Shown: positions 23,996 through 32,335 of the stretch, one piece after another
Position numbering within the stretch: position 1 is the stretch's first letter
Layout: each line of letters begins with the position of its first letter
Notes under the pieces: model-generated
Databases searched by the model: none
Told to the model about the DNA's origin: nothing
The model's input: only the letters and a program-made list of their open reading frames with translations
Translations under genes and position numbers: made by a program
NCBI RefSeq assembly: GCF_039534165.1
Contig: NZ_BAAAUX010000015.1
Span: forward strand, 1-64,000
Direction: 5' to 3'
Source of the DNA: Saccharopolyspora_D taberi
GTDB lineage: Bacteria; Actinomycetota; Actinomycetes; Mycobacteriales; Pseudonocardiaceae
DNA length: 64,000 nucleotides

Positions 23996-24100
23996 CTACT
24001 CCTGTTCATCGTCGGCGAGGCCGGTGACCAGCACCGTCTGATCGCGGCGGTTGACGTAGCAGTGCCGTTCCGGGGCGAACCGGGATGTCGAGGTGGTCAC
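23996..24100 (-). CDS. 34-residue protein coupled to the Prim-Pol gene
   Basis: The GTG at 24100 overlaps the Prim-Pol stop (GTGA), opening a 35-codon frame: MTTSTSRFAPERHCYVNRRD then QTVLVTGLADDEQE. The overlap with the gene upstream and the seven-base gap to the gene downstream suggest a real small gene in the operon. It has one Cys and an acidic tail; the function is unknown. Confidence 0.45.
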   Translation of the reverse strand: MTTSTSRFAPERHCYVNRRDQTVLVTGLADDEQE

Positions 24101-24687
24101 GGAGAATCCGTCTTCCTCGATGGGGTGCGGGGTGCGAGGAGCGCGGCCAGCCAGCCGGGCAGCTGTGCGATCGGCGCGTCGACCTCGATCTCGTAGGCGC
24201 GGCCACCGACGACCGAACCGGGGCCGGCGAGGTAGCCGCCGAGCGTGCGGCCCGGGGCCCGGATGTCGATGCCCGGCCCAAGCCGGGACGTGCCGCCCGA
24301 GACCGACGGCACGATCAGGCCGGGCGGTACCCGCAGCAGCAGGTGCCGCCCGTCGTTGGGGGTGCGGACCTCCAGCGTCACCGGACGCGGCTGTCCCCAG
24401 CGGGCGCACAACGCGGCGAACACCTCGACTCCGTCGATCCCCGCGTTCGCACCGCCGGTGGTGTGCCGGTCGAGATCAATGCCGACGATTCCCGAGGCAC
24501 GGCAGCCGATCCCGACATTCGCCCCGGCCGGCCAGCTGGCGCGGATCCGTTCGGGGTCGCGGGTGACGGTGTGCTGCCAGCCCTGCCGAGCGACCTTGCT
24601 GCCGCTCGGCAGGGGGAACACGGCCAGACCGCGCTCCAGGAGGTCGACGGCCGCGGCCGGGCCCGGTGCGGGCAGGTTCGCACCCAT
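24097..24687 (-). CDS. Small bifunctional primase/polymerase (Prim-Pol N-terminal domain)
   Basis: The 196-aa protein begins AAAVDLLERGLAVFPLPSGSKVA, then GANVGIGCRASGIVGIDLDRH (the catalytic acidic pair), VTLEVRTPNDGRHLLLRVP (catalytic His) and a GIDIRAPGRTLGGYLAGPG segment. These are the motifs of plasmid/phage Prim-Pol proteins, which make primers de novo. It consists of the Prim-Pol domain only, with no helicase. A second Prim-Pol is at 62596-63510. The ATG at 24687 is used; a GTG at 24696 overlapping the upstream stop is possible. Confidence 0.8.
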   Translation of the reverse strand: MGANLPAPGPAAAVDLLERGLAVFPLPSGSKVARQGWQHTVTRDPERIRASWPAGANVGIGCRASGIVGIDLDRHTTGGANAGIDGVEVFAALCARWGQPRPVTLEVRTPNDGRHLLLRVPPGLIVPSVSGGTSRLGPGIDIRAPGRTLGGYLAGPGSVVGGRAYEIEVDAPIAQLPGWLAALLAPRTPSRKTDSP

Positions 24688-24692
24688 GCTGA

Positions 24693-25061
24693 TCACACAC
24701 CGCATTCGCAGCTGTAGTGGTTGCTGGGGTCGCCGCCGCACTCGGGACAGGAATTCATCTCATCGTCGTCGCCGGCGAACTCGGCGTGCCGCCAGCCCGA
24801 GCAGCGGCCGTTGTTGCAACCGCACCCAGCGGTGCATTCCGGGCAGATCATGGCGACCGTCCAGCCGCAGGTCTCGCACAGCAGCTGATTGGCCGGGTCG
24901 TCGAAGACAGCCTCGGCCTCGGCGAAACTCAGCTCATCGGCCTCGGCGAGTTCGATGATGGCCAGCACATCCTCGCGTGCCGCGGTGAAGTTCTGACCGG
25001 TGGTCTTCATGCGCTTGCGCGCGGCACGGGTAATCCTGGAATGCGACGGTGTGGACGTCAC
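24693..25061 (-). CDS. Cysteine-rich zinc-ribbon protein (122 aa)
   Basis: The GTG at 25061 is chosen because GAGGAG lies five bases upstream; longer frames exist. The N-terminal half is helical and acidic (EDVLAIIELAEADELSFAEAEAVF). The C-terminal half has CETCGW, CPECTAGCGCNNGRC, CPECGG and YSCECGV, in all twelve cysteines likely binding two or more zinc ions. This suggests a nucleic-acid or protein adaptor. It overlaps the Prim-Pol gene, so a role in replication is possible. Confidence 0.55.
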   Translation of the reverse strand: MTSTPSHSRITRAARKRMKTTGQNFTAAREDVLAIIELAEADELSFAEAEAVFDDPANQLLCETCGWTVAMICPECTAGCGCNNGRCSGWRHAEFAGDDDEMNSCPECGGDPSNHYSCECGV

Positions 25062-25274
25062 GATGCTCCTCGTCATTCCCGGCGGGAGATCGCCCACGCC
25101 CTGCTCCCGCCGACGAGTCGCGTCAACGGCCATGCTCAGGAAGAACGGCGCTGGGTCCTCGGACTTGCCTTTTCCGATGTGCTCATCCCCTGCGTGGATG
25201 GGGCGGCGAGCTCGGATGGGCTGGCGCCATACAGCCAGTTACAAAGCTACATCAGGCCACCGACACGACAGCGA

Positions 25275-25559
25275 TCACCGGATTTCGCCACGGCCCCGCC
25301 CTTGTGCACGGTGCGGCTGATGCGGGCGGGGGTTGGCCACCCAGTACCAGGTTTCGTCCTCCTGGCCGGGCAGCCACGTCACGCCTTCGCCGAGCTGGGC
25401 GTTGGCCCACTGCTGGGCCGTCGCGGCGGGCAGCTCCCGCTCGGTGCGAGCCACCAGCGTGCCGTCGACGTAGAGGTTCCAGCCGGGCTGCTCGGCCCAC
25501 GCGCTGCCGTCGCACGGGGCCCAGATGAGCTCGGTGCGGTATTCGCGGACGTCATCCAT
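25275..25559 (-). CDS. Small hypothetical protein (94 aa)
   Basis: ATG at 25559 shares a base with the preceding stop (TGATG). The product is Trp-rich (WAPCDGSAWAEQPGWNLYVDG, TWYWVANPRP) with a mixed beta pattern and a basic C-terminal tail. No family is recognised. The next 213 bp down to 25062 hold no clear gene, although a CGGCGGGAG-rich, hairpin-prone segment lies at about 25078-25120. Confidence 0.5.
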   Translation of the reverse strand: MDDVREYRTELIWAPCDGSAWAEQPGWNLYVDGTLVARTERELPAATAQQWANAQLGEGVTWLPGQEDETWYWVANPRPHQPHRAQGRGRGEIR

Positions 25560-25774
25560 CACTGATCACCTGCCTGCCCGGCGGTGGGCGTGCTCGAGGC
25601 GAGCCGACCGCGCAGGTAGCCCGCGCAGTCGGCGGGCAGCCGCAGCCAGGTCCGGGCGATCTGCCCGTCGCCGGTGTCAACGTAGGCGACCACGACGACA
25701 TCGCCGTCCGCGCCGCGCTCGGCGCTCATCCGGGTGACCGTGCCGGTCACCTCGACATCGGGAACAGGCTTCAT
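25559..25774 (-). CDS. Small hypothetical protein (71 aa), first gene of leftward unit
   Basis: ATG at 25774 follows a strong AGGAGG. The protein is a short beta-rich domain (DVEVTGTVTRMSAERGADGDVVVVAYVD) ending in a helical segment. No family is recognised. Its promoter region contains the large palindrome at 25829-25886, shared with the divergent HTH gene. Confidence 0.55.
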   Translation of the reverse strand: MKPVPDVEVTGTVTRMSAERGADGDVVVVAYVDTGDGQIARTWLRLPADCAGYLRGRLASSTPTAGQAGDQ

Positions 25775-25828
25775 TACGGATCCTCCTGCACTCGGAAACG
25801 TTCTCGGGCGGGGTGTTGGTCGGTCACC

Positions 25829-25886
25829 CCACACAGAGCATATGTCGAATCACTCGACATGTCGAGTGATTCGACATACTGTGTGG
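25829..25886. promoter_or_regulatory. 38-bp perfect palindrome within a 58-bp dyad (divergent operator)
   Basis: TATGTCGAATCACTCGACA (25841-25859) is followed without spacer by its exact complement (25860-25878). Flanking CCACACAG (25829-25836) and CTGTGTGG (25879-25886) extend the dyad with a four-base asymmetry on the left. ATGTCGA repeats inside suggest several half-sites. It lies between the leftward unit starting at 25774 and the rightward HTH gene, so it is the natural operator of that HTH protein for both units. Confidence 0.8.
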
Positions 25887-25888
25887 AT

Positions 25889-26695
25889 ATGGAAGAACCA
25901 GCGCACACCGACCCCGAATCCATCCGGCTCGCCGATCTCGCCGCCTTGCGCGGCTGGGCGATCCGGCGCGACCGGATGCCCGCCGACCGGGCCCGGCTGC
26001 TGGCGGCCGCGTGGCGTTCCGGAACCCGCAACGTCCGCGAGCTGGCCAGACTGGCCGACGTCTCCCGCGACACCGTCTACGCCGACCTCAAGTCCCACGA
26101 CATCGACCCGCGCGACCGCACGGGCAGGCCAGGGCCACCGCGCTACGCGCCCCTGTCGCATGAGGAAGTTGCCGAGCTGGCCGATCTCGCCGCCGCGACA
26201 CTGGGCAAGGCGATGCTCGCCGAGGAACCGGGCCCGGTGGCCGAGGCCGCGTGGCAGGCGCAGATCGCGCTGACCCGTGTCGGCGACCTCCTCGATCCCC
26301 AGCAGTCGGGGGAGCGCTACGGGCTCGCCGACGACCTCGCCTACCGCGGCGGCCGGGTTCGCCGGCACGCCCACCAGCTCCTGGCCGCCGAGCACGACGA
26401 GGCAGAGCTGGCTCGCCGCACCGAGCAGGACATGATCACGATGTGCGACGTGCAGCCGGTGGTCTTCGGTGCCCAGCTCACGCTCGGGTTGCCCAATGGC
26501 GACTCGGTCACCGTGCACCTGAAATCCGCCGGCTCCAAGCACCGCTGGCCGGGATGGATGACCTGGCGCAGCGACAGCCCGCACCTGACCGGGGACGTCG
26601 ACGGCTTTGCCCACCTTGAAATCACCGCCGCGCTGGCCGCGCTCGCCGACGCGATCACTCCGGCGCTGGAGCCGGAGGCCCTGGAGGAAAGGTGA
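25889..26695 (+). CDS. Helix-turn-helix regulator (268 aa), likely binder of the adjacent palindrome
   Basis: The ATG at 25889 lies just past the palindrome; starting at the in-frame ATG 25859 would place the coding region inside the operator, and no ribosome site supports either, so the mRNA may be leaderless. Residues ~45-75 form an HTH (NVRELARLADVSRDTVYADLKSHDI), followed by a helical region and a C-terminal domain with PVVFGAQLTLGLPNGD...HRWPGWMTWRSD and an acidic tail. It probably regulates both divergent units. No named family is recognised. Confidence 0.65.
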   Translation: MEEPAHTDPESIRLADLAALRGWAIRRDRMPADRARLLAAAWRSGTRNVRELARLADVSRDTVYADLKSHDIDPRDRTGRPGPPRYAPLSHEEVAELADLAAATLGKAMLAEEPGPVAEAAWQAQIALTRVGDLLDPQQSGERYGLADDLAYRGGRVRRHAHQLLAAEHDEAELARRTEQDMITMCDVQPVVFGAQLTLGLPNGDSVTVHLKSAGSKHRWPGWMTWRSDSPHLTGDVDGFAHLEITAALAALADAITPALEPEALEER

Positions 26696-26783
26696 TCGGC
26701 GGGAGGCCGCGGTCTCCCGTCGCGGCAGCGCCCGGGTGTGATCAGATGGCCGCTGGGGGTTGGCAGGATCGCGGGAGCACAGC

Positions 26784-27674
26784 ATGAGCGAGCAGGCACC
26801 ACAGCCGGACTACGCGCAGAAGACGATCGCCGTGATGGACGCGCTGGAGCGCTGGGAGCAGGACCCCGCCGCCGAGCGGGATGTGGCCGAGGCGATCGGT
26901 GCGGTGTTCTCCGACGGCGGGATGCTGGTGCTGCTGGGCTGGGCGCAACTGCTGGCCAGCGTCGCCGACGACGGCGAGGAAGCGGAGTTGTTCGACTTCG
27001 TCCGCGACGAACAGTCGTTTCGCAGGGATCTCGCCGCCGAACTCGTTGCCGCCGCCGAGCGGGACGGGGCCGTCCAGCACGGCGTGCTGGGCCGGATCCT
27101 CGATCTCGACGACCGCCGGTTGTGGGTGCTGACGGTGTACCTGGCGCACGCCGTACGCCGGCATGTGTTCGCCCCCTGCGGCGGGGCGCGTCACTGCCTG
27201 GCCGTCGGAGCCGGGTGCGAGGAAGCCGCGGGGCTGGCCGGCCGCCCGGAGCTGGCGCCGGCGGTCGTGCCGTGCGCAGTGACGCTGGCCGCGTGCAGCG
27301 CCGGCAGCTATGACACGGCCCGGCGCAGCTCCGGGGTCGGTTTCGCTCGCGCGGGCTTCTCGCCGATGGTGACCTTGCTGTGGCTGGTGGCGCAGGGTGC
27401 TGCCCGTGGCACGGCGCGGGCCTACGTCGCCGACGAGCACGGTGTGCCTGACCGGGCGATCGGCGTCGATCCGGGTGCCGATTCCCAGCAGCGGGTTCAT
27501 GCGCTGGTCCTGCGGCTGCTGCGCACACCGGTCCAGGAGGCCAAGACCAGCGGTGTGTTCGAGGAGGTCGGCGCGCTCGACTGGGACGACAAGATGACGG
27601 TGCTGTGGAGCCTGTCGACGGCCGTGGGCTCACTGTTCACCCGCGCCCTTCACCAACGTCCGGCGGACGGTTAG
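26784..27674 (+). CDS. Hypothetical helical protein (296 aa)
   Basis: ATG at 26784 follows GGGAG. The product is largely alpha-helical and acidic, with no membrane segment and no recognised motif; a short cluster (VFAPCGGARHCLAVGAGCEEA) contains three cysteines. The stop overlaps the stop of the convergent gene by four bases. Function unknown. Confidence 0.55.
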   Translation: MSEQAPQPDYAQKTIAVMDALERWEQDPAAERDVAEAIGAVFSDGGMLVLLGWAQLLASVADDGEEAELFDFVRDEQSFRRDLAAELVAAAERDGAVQHGVLGRILDLDDRRLWVLTVYLAHAVRRHVFAPCGGARHCLAVGAGCEEAAGLAGRPELAPAVVPCAVTLAACSAGSYDTARRSSGVGFARAGFSPMVTLLWLVAQGAARGTARAYVADEHGVPDRAIGVDPGADSQQRVHALVLRLLRTPVQEAKTSGVFEEVGALDWDDKMTVLWSLSTAVGSLFTRALHQRPADG

Positions 27675-28048
27675 ACGCCGAGCGAGCCCTGCCCGCGCTC
27701 CCAGGGGTCGAGTTCATCCGGTGCGCGTTTGCTGAGGATGCTCGCCGGAACCAGCTCGGTCAGCTCCAGGTTCAGCGTGCCGTTGCGGTTGCCGGCGACG
27801 AACTGGACCAGGCCCCAGAAGGACCCGCCCGTGTTGAGCAGGTGCCAGCTGTGCAGCAGCCCTGGTTCGCACGCTCCGGCGTCGATGCCGTAGGCCCGCA
27901 GCCACAACGGGACCTCACGCATCGTCGGCGGCCGGGGCAAGAAGAGTCGATCACAGCGCACCCACACCGGCATCGGCTCGGGCAGCACCCGGTGCGCCCG
28001 GACGAAGTAGTCGGCGGGAGGGTCCTGATTGCGCGATCGGTCGAACAT
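27671..28048 (-). CDS. Small hypothetical protein (125 aa)
   Basis: Starts at the ATG at 28048. It has Arg/Pro-rich ends and a central hydrophobic core (LLHSWHLLNTGGSFWGLVQFVAGNRNG). It is convergent with the 26784 gene (four-base overlap of stops). No domain is recognised. Confidence 0.5.
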   Translation of the reverse strand: MFDRSRNQDPPADYFVRAHRVLPEPMPVWVRCDRLFLPRPPTMREVPLWLRAYGIDAGACEPGLLHSWHLLNTGGSFWGLVQFVAGNRNGTLNLELTELVPASILSKRAPDELDPWERGQGSLGV

Positions 28049-28154
28049 ATGTTCTTATCATGGCCGATCGGGAGGCGCGGGGGAAGCGCGTCACCTGGTC
28101 ATTCGGGGTGGGTCCCGGCACACACCCGAGCCGGGGCCGCCCGCCACACCGGCC

Positions 28155-29738
28155 TTACCGGTGTGGCGGAGTGGTGAGGTTGCGCAGCACGTCCAGGGCG
28201 GACAGGCAGTCGCCGCGGGCGCGGTGCCCGCCGCCGAGTGCGACCCAGCGTCGGATGCCCAACCAATCCGAGCGGGTGTTCATGATGCAGCCCCAGGAAT
28301 CGCCGCGGCCGAGGTGCGCGGGGTCGAGATCGTATCGGCGGCAGTCCGAACGGATCACCTGCGAGTCGTAGTCGCTGTTGTAGGCCAGCACGACCCGCCC
28401 CGCGGTGGCCTCCAGCAGGCGGGGCAGCACCTCCGGCCATGTCGGGGCGTCGGCGACTTCGTCGTCGGTGATGCCGTGGATCCACTGTGCCTCGGGGCTG
28501 ATCGGTGTACCCGGCCGCACGAGCGTGTCGAGCAGGGTTTCGCCGGTGTGCGCGTCCACCACCGCGATCTCGCAGATCGCGCCGAACAGATCGCACGTCT
28601 CGGTGTCGAGCACGACGGCGACGCCGGGCTCCAGCATCGCCCGCGCCCAGCGCACGGCCGCGCCCTGATCGGTATCGAGCACGAGGTCGTCGCGGTAGCG
28701 GCGAACGGCCGGGTCGGCGTCGATCGCGGCGAGCACCTGCTGCTTAGTGGGTTCGCGATCCGCGTTGTGGTCCCAGTCCAGGTGCCAGCGATCCGGGCCG
28801 TTGCGATACCAGGCCCAAACCTCCACTCCCCAGGTCTGGCCGAGTTCGGCGACGAACGACCGGATCACGGCCGCGCGGGTGGTGGGACGGCGGGCCAGTT
28901 CGCGCAGCGGGGACGGCCGACCCGGCAGGGTGGCGCGGACTTGTTCGAGGTCGACGGCCGGGTGCTCGCGGAGCTCGTCGACCTCGCGGGTGCGAAACAT
29001 CGGCACCTTGACCGTCTTGTACCGGCCGGTGGGCATCACATTGATCTCGCGGTGAGCGATCAGCCCGGCGGCGACCAGGTAGTCCCAGTCCACACGGCGG
29101 ATCTTCAGGCGGGTGGCGGCCTGGTCGGGGCCGATGAGCCGGTCGGCGTCCAGGCGGGCGTTCAGCGACTCGTCGGCGGCGAGCTCGGTGATCACGCCAC
29201 GGTGGTAACGGCCGAACCAGCCCGTTTCGAGCTGGCGTTCGGCGACGACCTGCACGAACTCGCTGTGGCGCCATCCGAGCTCACGGGCCGCAGCCCAGCC
29301 ATCGAGGCTGTCCTGCATCCACTGCGCGCGAGCGGCGACGGCATCGCCGACCACCTCGGCGTCCAGGGCGTCGAGGTGGCGGATGTCGTAGACCGGCCAG
29401 CCCTCGAACTCGTCAACCGCGGCCAGCACACCGCGATCGACGAGGACGTCGATGTCGGCGGGCAGCACCTCGTGGCCGGTGCGCTGCGCAAGCCAGGCTG
29501 CGCTCTTGTTCGCACCTATCGGCCGGCGGTCGCCGAACGCCTCGACGATCTCGGCGACCTTGCCCGCGGCGGCCTCGGCCGCCGCGGTGGACCAGCGGCC
29601 CTCGCGGTCGGCGGCGGGCAGCAAACCGCGTTCGAGTGCTTTCCGGAACTGCCAGTCCTGAAGACCGAGATGACGGGCGAGTTGGATCGGGCCGAAGTCG
29701 CGTGGTGCTGCTGTCGTCGTACTGCTGCGGCCACCCAC
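28155..29738 (-). CDS. DEDDh 3'-5' exonuclease with N-terminal DNA-binding-like region
   Basis: GTG at 29738 follows GGGAG. The 527-aa product has a C-terminal exonuclease domain (about residues 365-527): VVLDTETCDLFG (Exo I D and E), LAYNSDYDSQVI (Exo II D) and GGHRARGDCLSAL (Exo III H and D). These are the DnaQ/epsilon-like residues, all present. Residues 1-340 contain several HTH-like repeats (RHLGLQDWQFRKALERGLLP, QAATRLKIRRVDWDYLVAAGLI). It should degrade or proofread DNA ends during transfer, repair or recombination. The fusion to a long DNA-binding-like arm is unusual. Confidence 0.8.
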   Translation of the reverse strand: MGGRSSTTTAAPRDFGPIQLARHLGLQDWQFRKALERGLLPAADREGRWSTAAAEAAAGKVAEIVEAFGDRRPIGANKSAAWLAQRTGHEVLPADIDVLVDRGVLAAVDEFEGWPVYDIRHLDALDAEVVGDAVAARAQWMQDSLDGWAAARELGWRHSEFVQVVAERQLETGWFGRYHRGVITELAADESLNARLDADRLIGPDQAATRLKIRRVDWDYLVAAGLIAHREINVMPTGRYKTVKVPMFRTREVDELREHPAVDLEQVRATLPGRPSPLRELARRPTTRAAVIRSFVAELGQTWGVEVWAWYRNGPDRWHLDWDHNADREPTKQQVLAAIDADPAVRRYRDDLVLDTDQGAAVRWARAMLEPGVAVVLDTETCDLFGAICEIAVVDAHTGETLLDTLVRPGTPISPEAQWIHGITDDEVADAPTWPEVLPRLLEATAGRVVLAYNSDYDSQVIRSDCRRYDLDPAHLGRGDSWGCIMNTRSDWLGIRRWVALGGGHRARGDCLSALDVLRNLTTPPHR

Positions 29739-29813
29739 GTCCGGGATCTCCCTTCCTGCGGCGGAGATCCCTGAGCCTGCCGGGCCCCACCGACAACCAG
29801 GTCGGGGCCGGCC

Positions 29814-30161
29814 GTGACCGGCACCGTGGATTCATCCCATTGGCGCATCCGGCCGGGCCTGGCCGCGGTGTCAGTTCACCCGTGGTGGGTGTGGCCAGTG
29901 CATATGCCGACGCGGGTGTGGGCTTGTCGATGCTCCGGCTCGCCGGTGGCCGACGCGCTGGCCGCCGCCGGGCGCGCGTTCGTCAAGCCGCTGCACTACG
30001 ACGGGGGCGAGGTGTTCCCCGACTTCGTGCTCGTCGAGGGTGTGCGGGGCCGGGAAACCTACGAAGCCCGCAAGCGCGCCAAGCAGGCCCTCTACCGCGA
30101 CTCCGGCCGGAGCTTGCTGGAGTGGGACGTTCGCGATCCGCTTCCCTCCCTCGCCCGCTGA
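29814..30161 (+). pseudogene. Probable remnant of a DUF1173-like protein
   Basis: The 115-codon frame has a plausible domain only in its last ~70 residues: FVKPLHYDGGEVFPDFVLVEG, then GRETYEARKRAKQALYRDSG and LLEWDV. This looks like the C-terminal PD-(D/E)xK-like end of DUF1173 proteins, which are several hundred residues long. The N-terminal part does not look native, and a small deletion appears between the PDFVL strand and the GRETYE helix. I read it as a truncated copy; a short functional protein cannot be excluded. Confidence 0.35.
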
Positions 30162-30320
30162 CCGGCGTTCGCCGTCGTGCAATCGAGGGCCGGTCCCCGG
30201 CTCGCCCTGACCGGCTACCGGATGCTGCGCGGGCGTACATCCTCGTTCTCAACACCCGATCGTGTCGGGCCTGGTGTCGTAGGACCGGGAAGGCGGGCCG
30301 GCCTTCTACGGTGCAGGGTC

Positions 30321-30905
30321 ATGGACACAGTCGGGCTTCCTGACCCAGACTCGCCTGACCCGGACTCGCCTGACCAGGCCGACCGCACGATGCAGCGCCT
30401 GGAGCTGACGACCACGTTAGACGAATGGTTTCCGCGGTGGCGCAGCATGGTGGGCGAATGCCAGCGCGAGGGCGTGCCGCTGGGATGGGTCGCGGACGGG
30501 CCCGGACCGGCAGGAACGATGCTGGCCGAGATCGGTGACGACGGCCGGGGCCCGGATCCGGCGTCGCTGACCTGGGACGCCCGGCAGCTGTATCTGCTCC
30601 TGCGCCTTACGGAAGCACCGGAGTACTGGATGCGGGCCACACCTGTCTACGGGGCCCGGATCGGCTATCACGTCGACGCGGTGCTGCACGCCCGCGAAAC
30701 CGAGCCGGACCACGGCGTCCGGCGATGGCAGGTACTCACCGCCGCCGGCGAGCCGGTGCTGCTGGCCGACGACCCCGCCGTCGGCCACGGGCGGCCGTGG
30801 CTGCTGCGTTCCGATGCCAGCTACGACGTGGAATACGACGTCGAAGGCTGGCGGGTATACGGCCACGACGTCCCGGAAGGCATCGTCGCCCTGCCCGAGC
30901 CGTAA
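30321..30905 (+). CDS. Hypothetical protein (194 aa)
   Basis: ATG at 30321 lacks a strong ribosome site. Near the N-terminus a DNA duplication gives PDSPDPDSPDQ. The rest is soluble and acidic with Trp-rich patches (LDEWFPRWRSMVGECQ, YDVEGWRVYGHDVPEG). No family is recognised. Placed alone between the DUF1173 remnant and the ASCH gene. Confidence 0.5.
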   Translation: MDTVGLPDPDSPDPDSPDQADRTMQRLELTTTLDEWFPRWRSMVGECQREGVPLGWVADGPGPAGTMLAEIGDDGRGPDPASLTWDARQLYLLLRLTEAPEYWMRATPVYGARIGYHVDAVLHARETEPDHGVRRWQVLTAAGEPVLLADDPAVGHGRPWLLRSDASYDVEYDVEGWRVYGHDVPEGIVALPEP

Positions 30906-31077
30906 CCACAAGCTGAGCTAGCCGCCGAACGGTCGCTGGAATTGCAGCAATCCTACAAGGAACTGGTCGATCTCAGAGACGCAAGCCGGCTGCCCATCGC
31001 ACGAGAGGACGACAGACGGTCCTGACCACGGACTAGACTTCGGGCACCGCAGCGAGCCGTGTGGACGGGAGTGTGGT

Positions 31078-31569
31078 GTGCCCAACGACGTCGGCGCCAA
31101 TTTGCCCGGCGACCGTGTGCTGATGTCGCTCAAGCCCGAGTACTACGAGCTGATGTGGGAGGGGCTGAAGACCCACGAGTTCCGCCGCCGATACCTCAAG
31201 GGCCAACCGACCACCTGGTATGTGTACCTGACCGCGCCGGTCTCGAAACTGACCGCAGTGATCAACCTGGACGAGGCCGTGGTCGGCTCTCCACGATCGC
31301 TCGCCGATATTGCCGAGCGTGCTAACCCCGGTAGCGGCAAGTCGGTCTACGCCTACCTCGAAGACGTCGAACTGGCCCACGCGATGCCGATCCGCATGAT
31401 CCGCGAGTACCCCGGCTTCACCGCCGACCAGCTGGCGGTGATGCTGGATGGATTCCAGGCGCCGCAGGGCTACACGCTCATCGACAAGCACGCGGACTGG
31501 GCGGGCACGTGCGACCGGCTCACCCAGGCGCCTGTCGTCCGCGAACTCGTCATCCAGCATCCTGTCTGA
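31078..31569 (+). CDS. ASCH/PUA-like domain protein
   Basis: The 163-aa product shows the ASCH pattern LMSLKPEYYELMWEGLKTHEFRRRYLKG, followed by beta strands WYVYLTAPVSKLTAVINLDE and a helical second half. ASCH domains bind RNA or modified bases; relatives include nucleotide hydrolases and RNA-binding regulators. The EGLKTHEFRRR segment carries the basic/acidic residues at the binding face. GTG start at 31078. Function in the element is not known. Confidence 0.7.
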   Translation: MPNDVGANLPGDRVLMSLKPEYYELMWEGLKTHEFRRRYLKGQPTTWYVYLTAPVSKLTAVINLDEAVVGSPRSLADIAERANPGSGKSVYAYLEDVELAHAMPIRMIREYPGFTADQLAVMLDGFQAPQGYTLIDKHADWAGTCDRLTQAPVVRELVIQHPV

Positions 31570-31680
31570 CCATCCCGACCCGCAGTACCACGCCCTTGAT
31601 TCGCGCCGACATGGCGGGGACACATGGCGCCCCCGGCGATCGGCCAGACGCCTAGACGCACTGTCCTCACAGGAGCACTC

Positions 31681-32304
31681 GTGAACGCCGACGATCGCGT
31701 GGCACTGCTGGACCTGGAAAACCTCGGCGCCGCACGGCTTCGCCCCCGCCCGCTCCGAGCACGGCTGGAAGCGTTGCTTGCCGTCGCCGGCGACATCCAC
31801 CACGCAGCCGCTGCCTACGCCCTATCCGACGGCCACGACACCGACCCGGTCGCCTCAGTGCTGGCCGAGCTGCGGATCGCACCACTGCGGGTACCGCCCG
31901 GCCCGGACGCGGCCGAGCTGGCGCTTCTCGCGCACGCCCGCCACGTCCATAGCGAAGGCGGCCGGACCTTCCTCGTCGGCAGTGCGGACGGGCGCTTCTA
32001 CGAACTCGTTGCTCTCGGCAGGGTGGAACTGCTGGTCTGGGACGGGCAGCCGGTAGCCACCAAGCTCGCCGAGGCCGTCCACCACATCCACCGCCTGACC
32101 CGCCCCAGCCCCGGGATCCCTTCCGACGAACCGGCCGGTCCCGCGCACTCCGAACTCACCGCCGCCTCACCAATCCAAGCGTCGGAATCCCCTACACCGC
32201 GTTGCGGACTCGCCGCGCGGCTGCTCACCGCGATAGCCACCGGTGCCGGGATCGCACTCGGTCACCGCGTCCTCGACACACTGCTGCCCCGCAAACGCCG
32301 TTGA
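31681..32304 (+). CDS. NYN/PIN-like nuclease with C-terminal membrane helix
   Basis: GTG at 31681 is chosen over an upstream in-frame ATG at 31624 because CAGGAG is correctly spaced. The first ~140 residues have NYN-domain features: an N-terminal DLENL (catalytic Asp and Asn), DAAELALLAHA (second Asp), and FLVGSADGRF (third acidic site) before VELLVWDG. NYN proteins are metal-dependent RNases. Residues ~180-200 form a hydrophobic helix (LTAIATGAGIALGHRVL), so the protein may be membrane-tethered. Convergent with the amidohydrolase gene. Confidence 0.6.
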   Translation: MNADDRVALLDLENLGAARLRPRPLRARLEALLAVAGDIHHAAAAYALSDGHDTDPVASVLAELRIAPLRVPPGPDAAELALLAHARHVHSEGGRTFLVGSADGRFYELVALGRVELLVWDGQPVATKLAEAVHHIHRLTRPSPGIPSDEPAGPAHSELTAASPIQASESPTPRCGLAARLLTAIATGAGIALGHRVLDTLLPRKRR

Positions 32305-32335
32305 CTCCTCCTACCGCGACATCCCCCGGTGCGGT

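Noticed and set aside
28029..29774. A 581-codon plus-strand frame opposite the exonuclease
   Set aside because: It mirrors the DEDDh exonuclease, has no domain, and its composition is that of a shadow frame.
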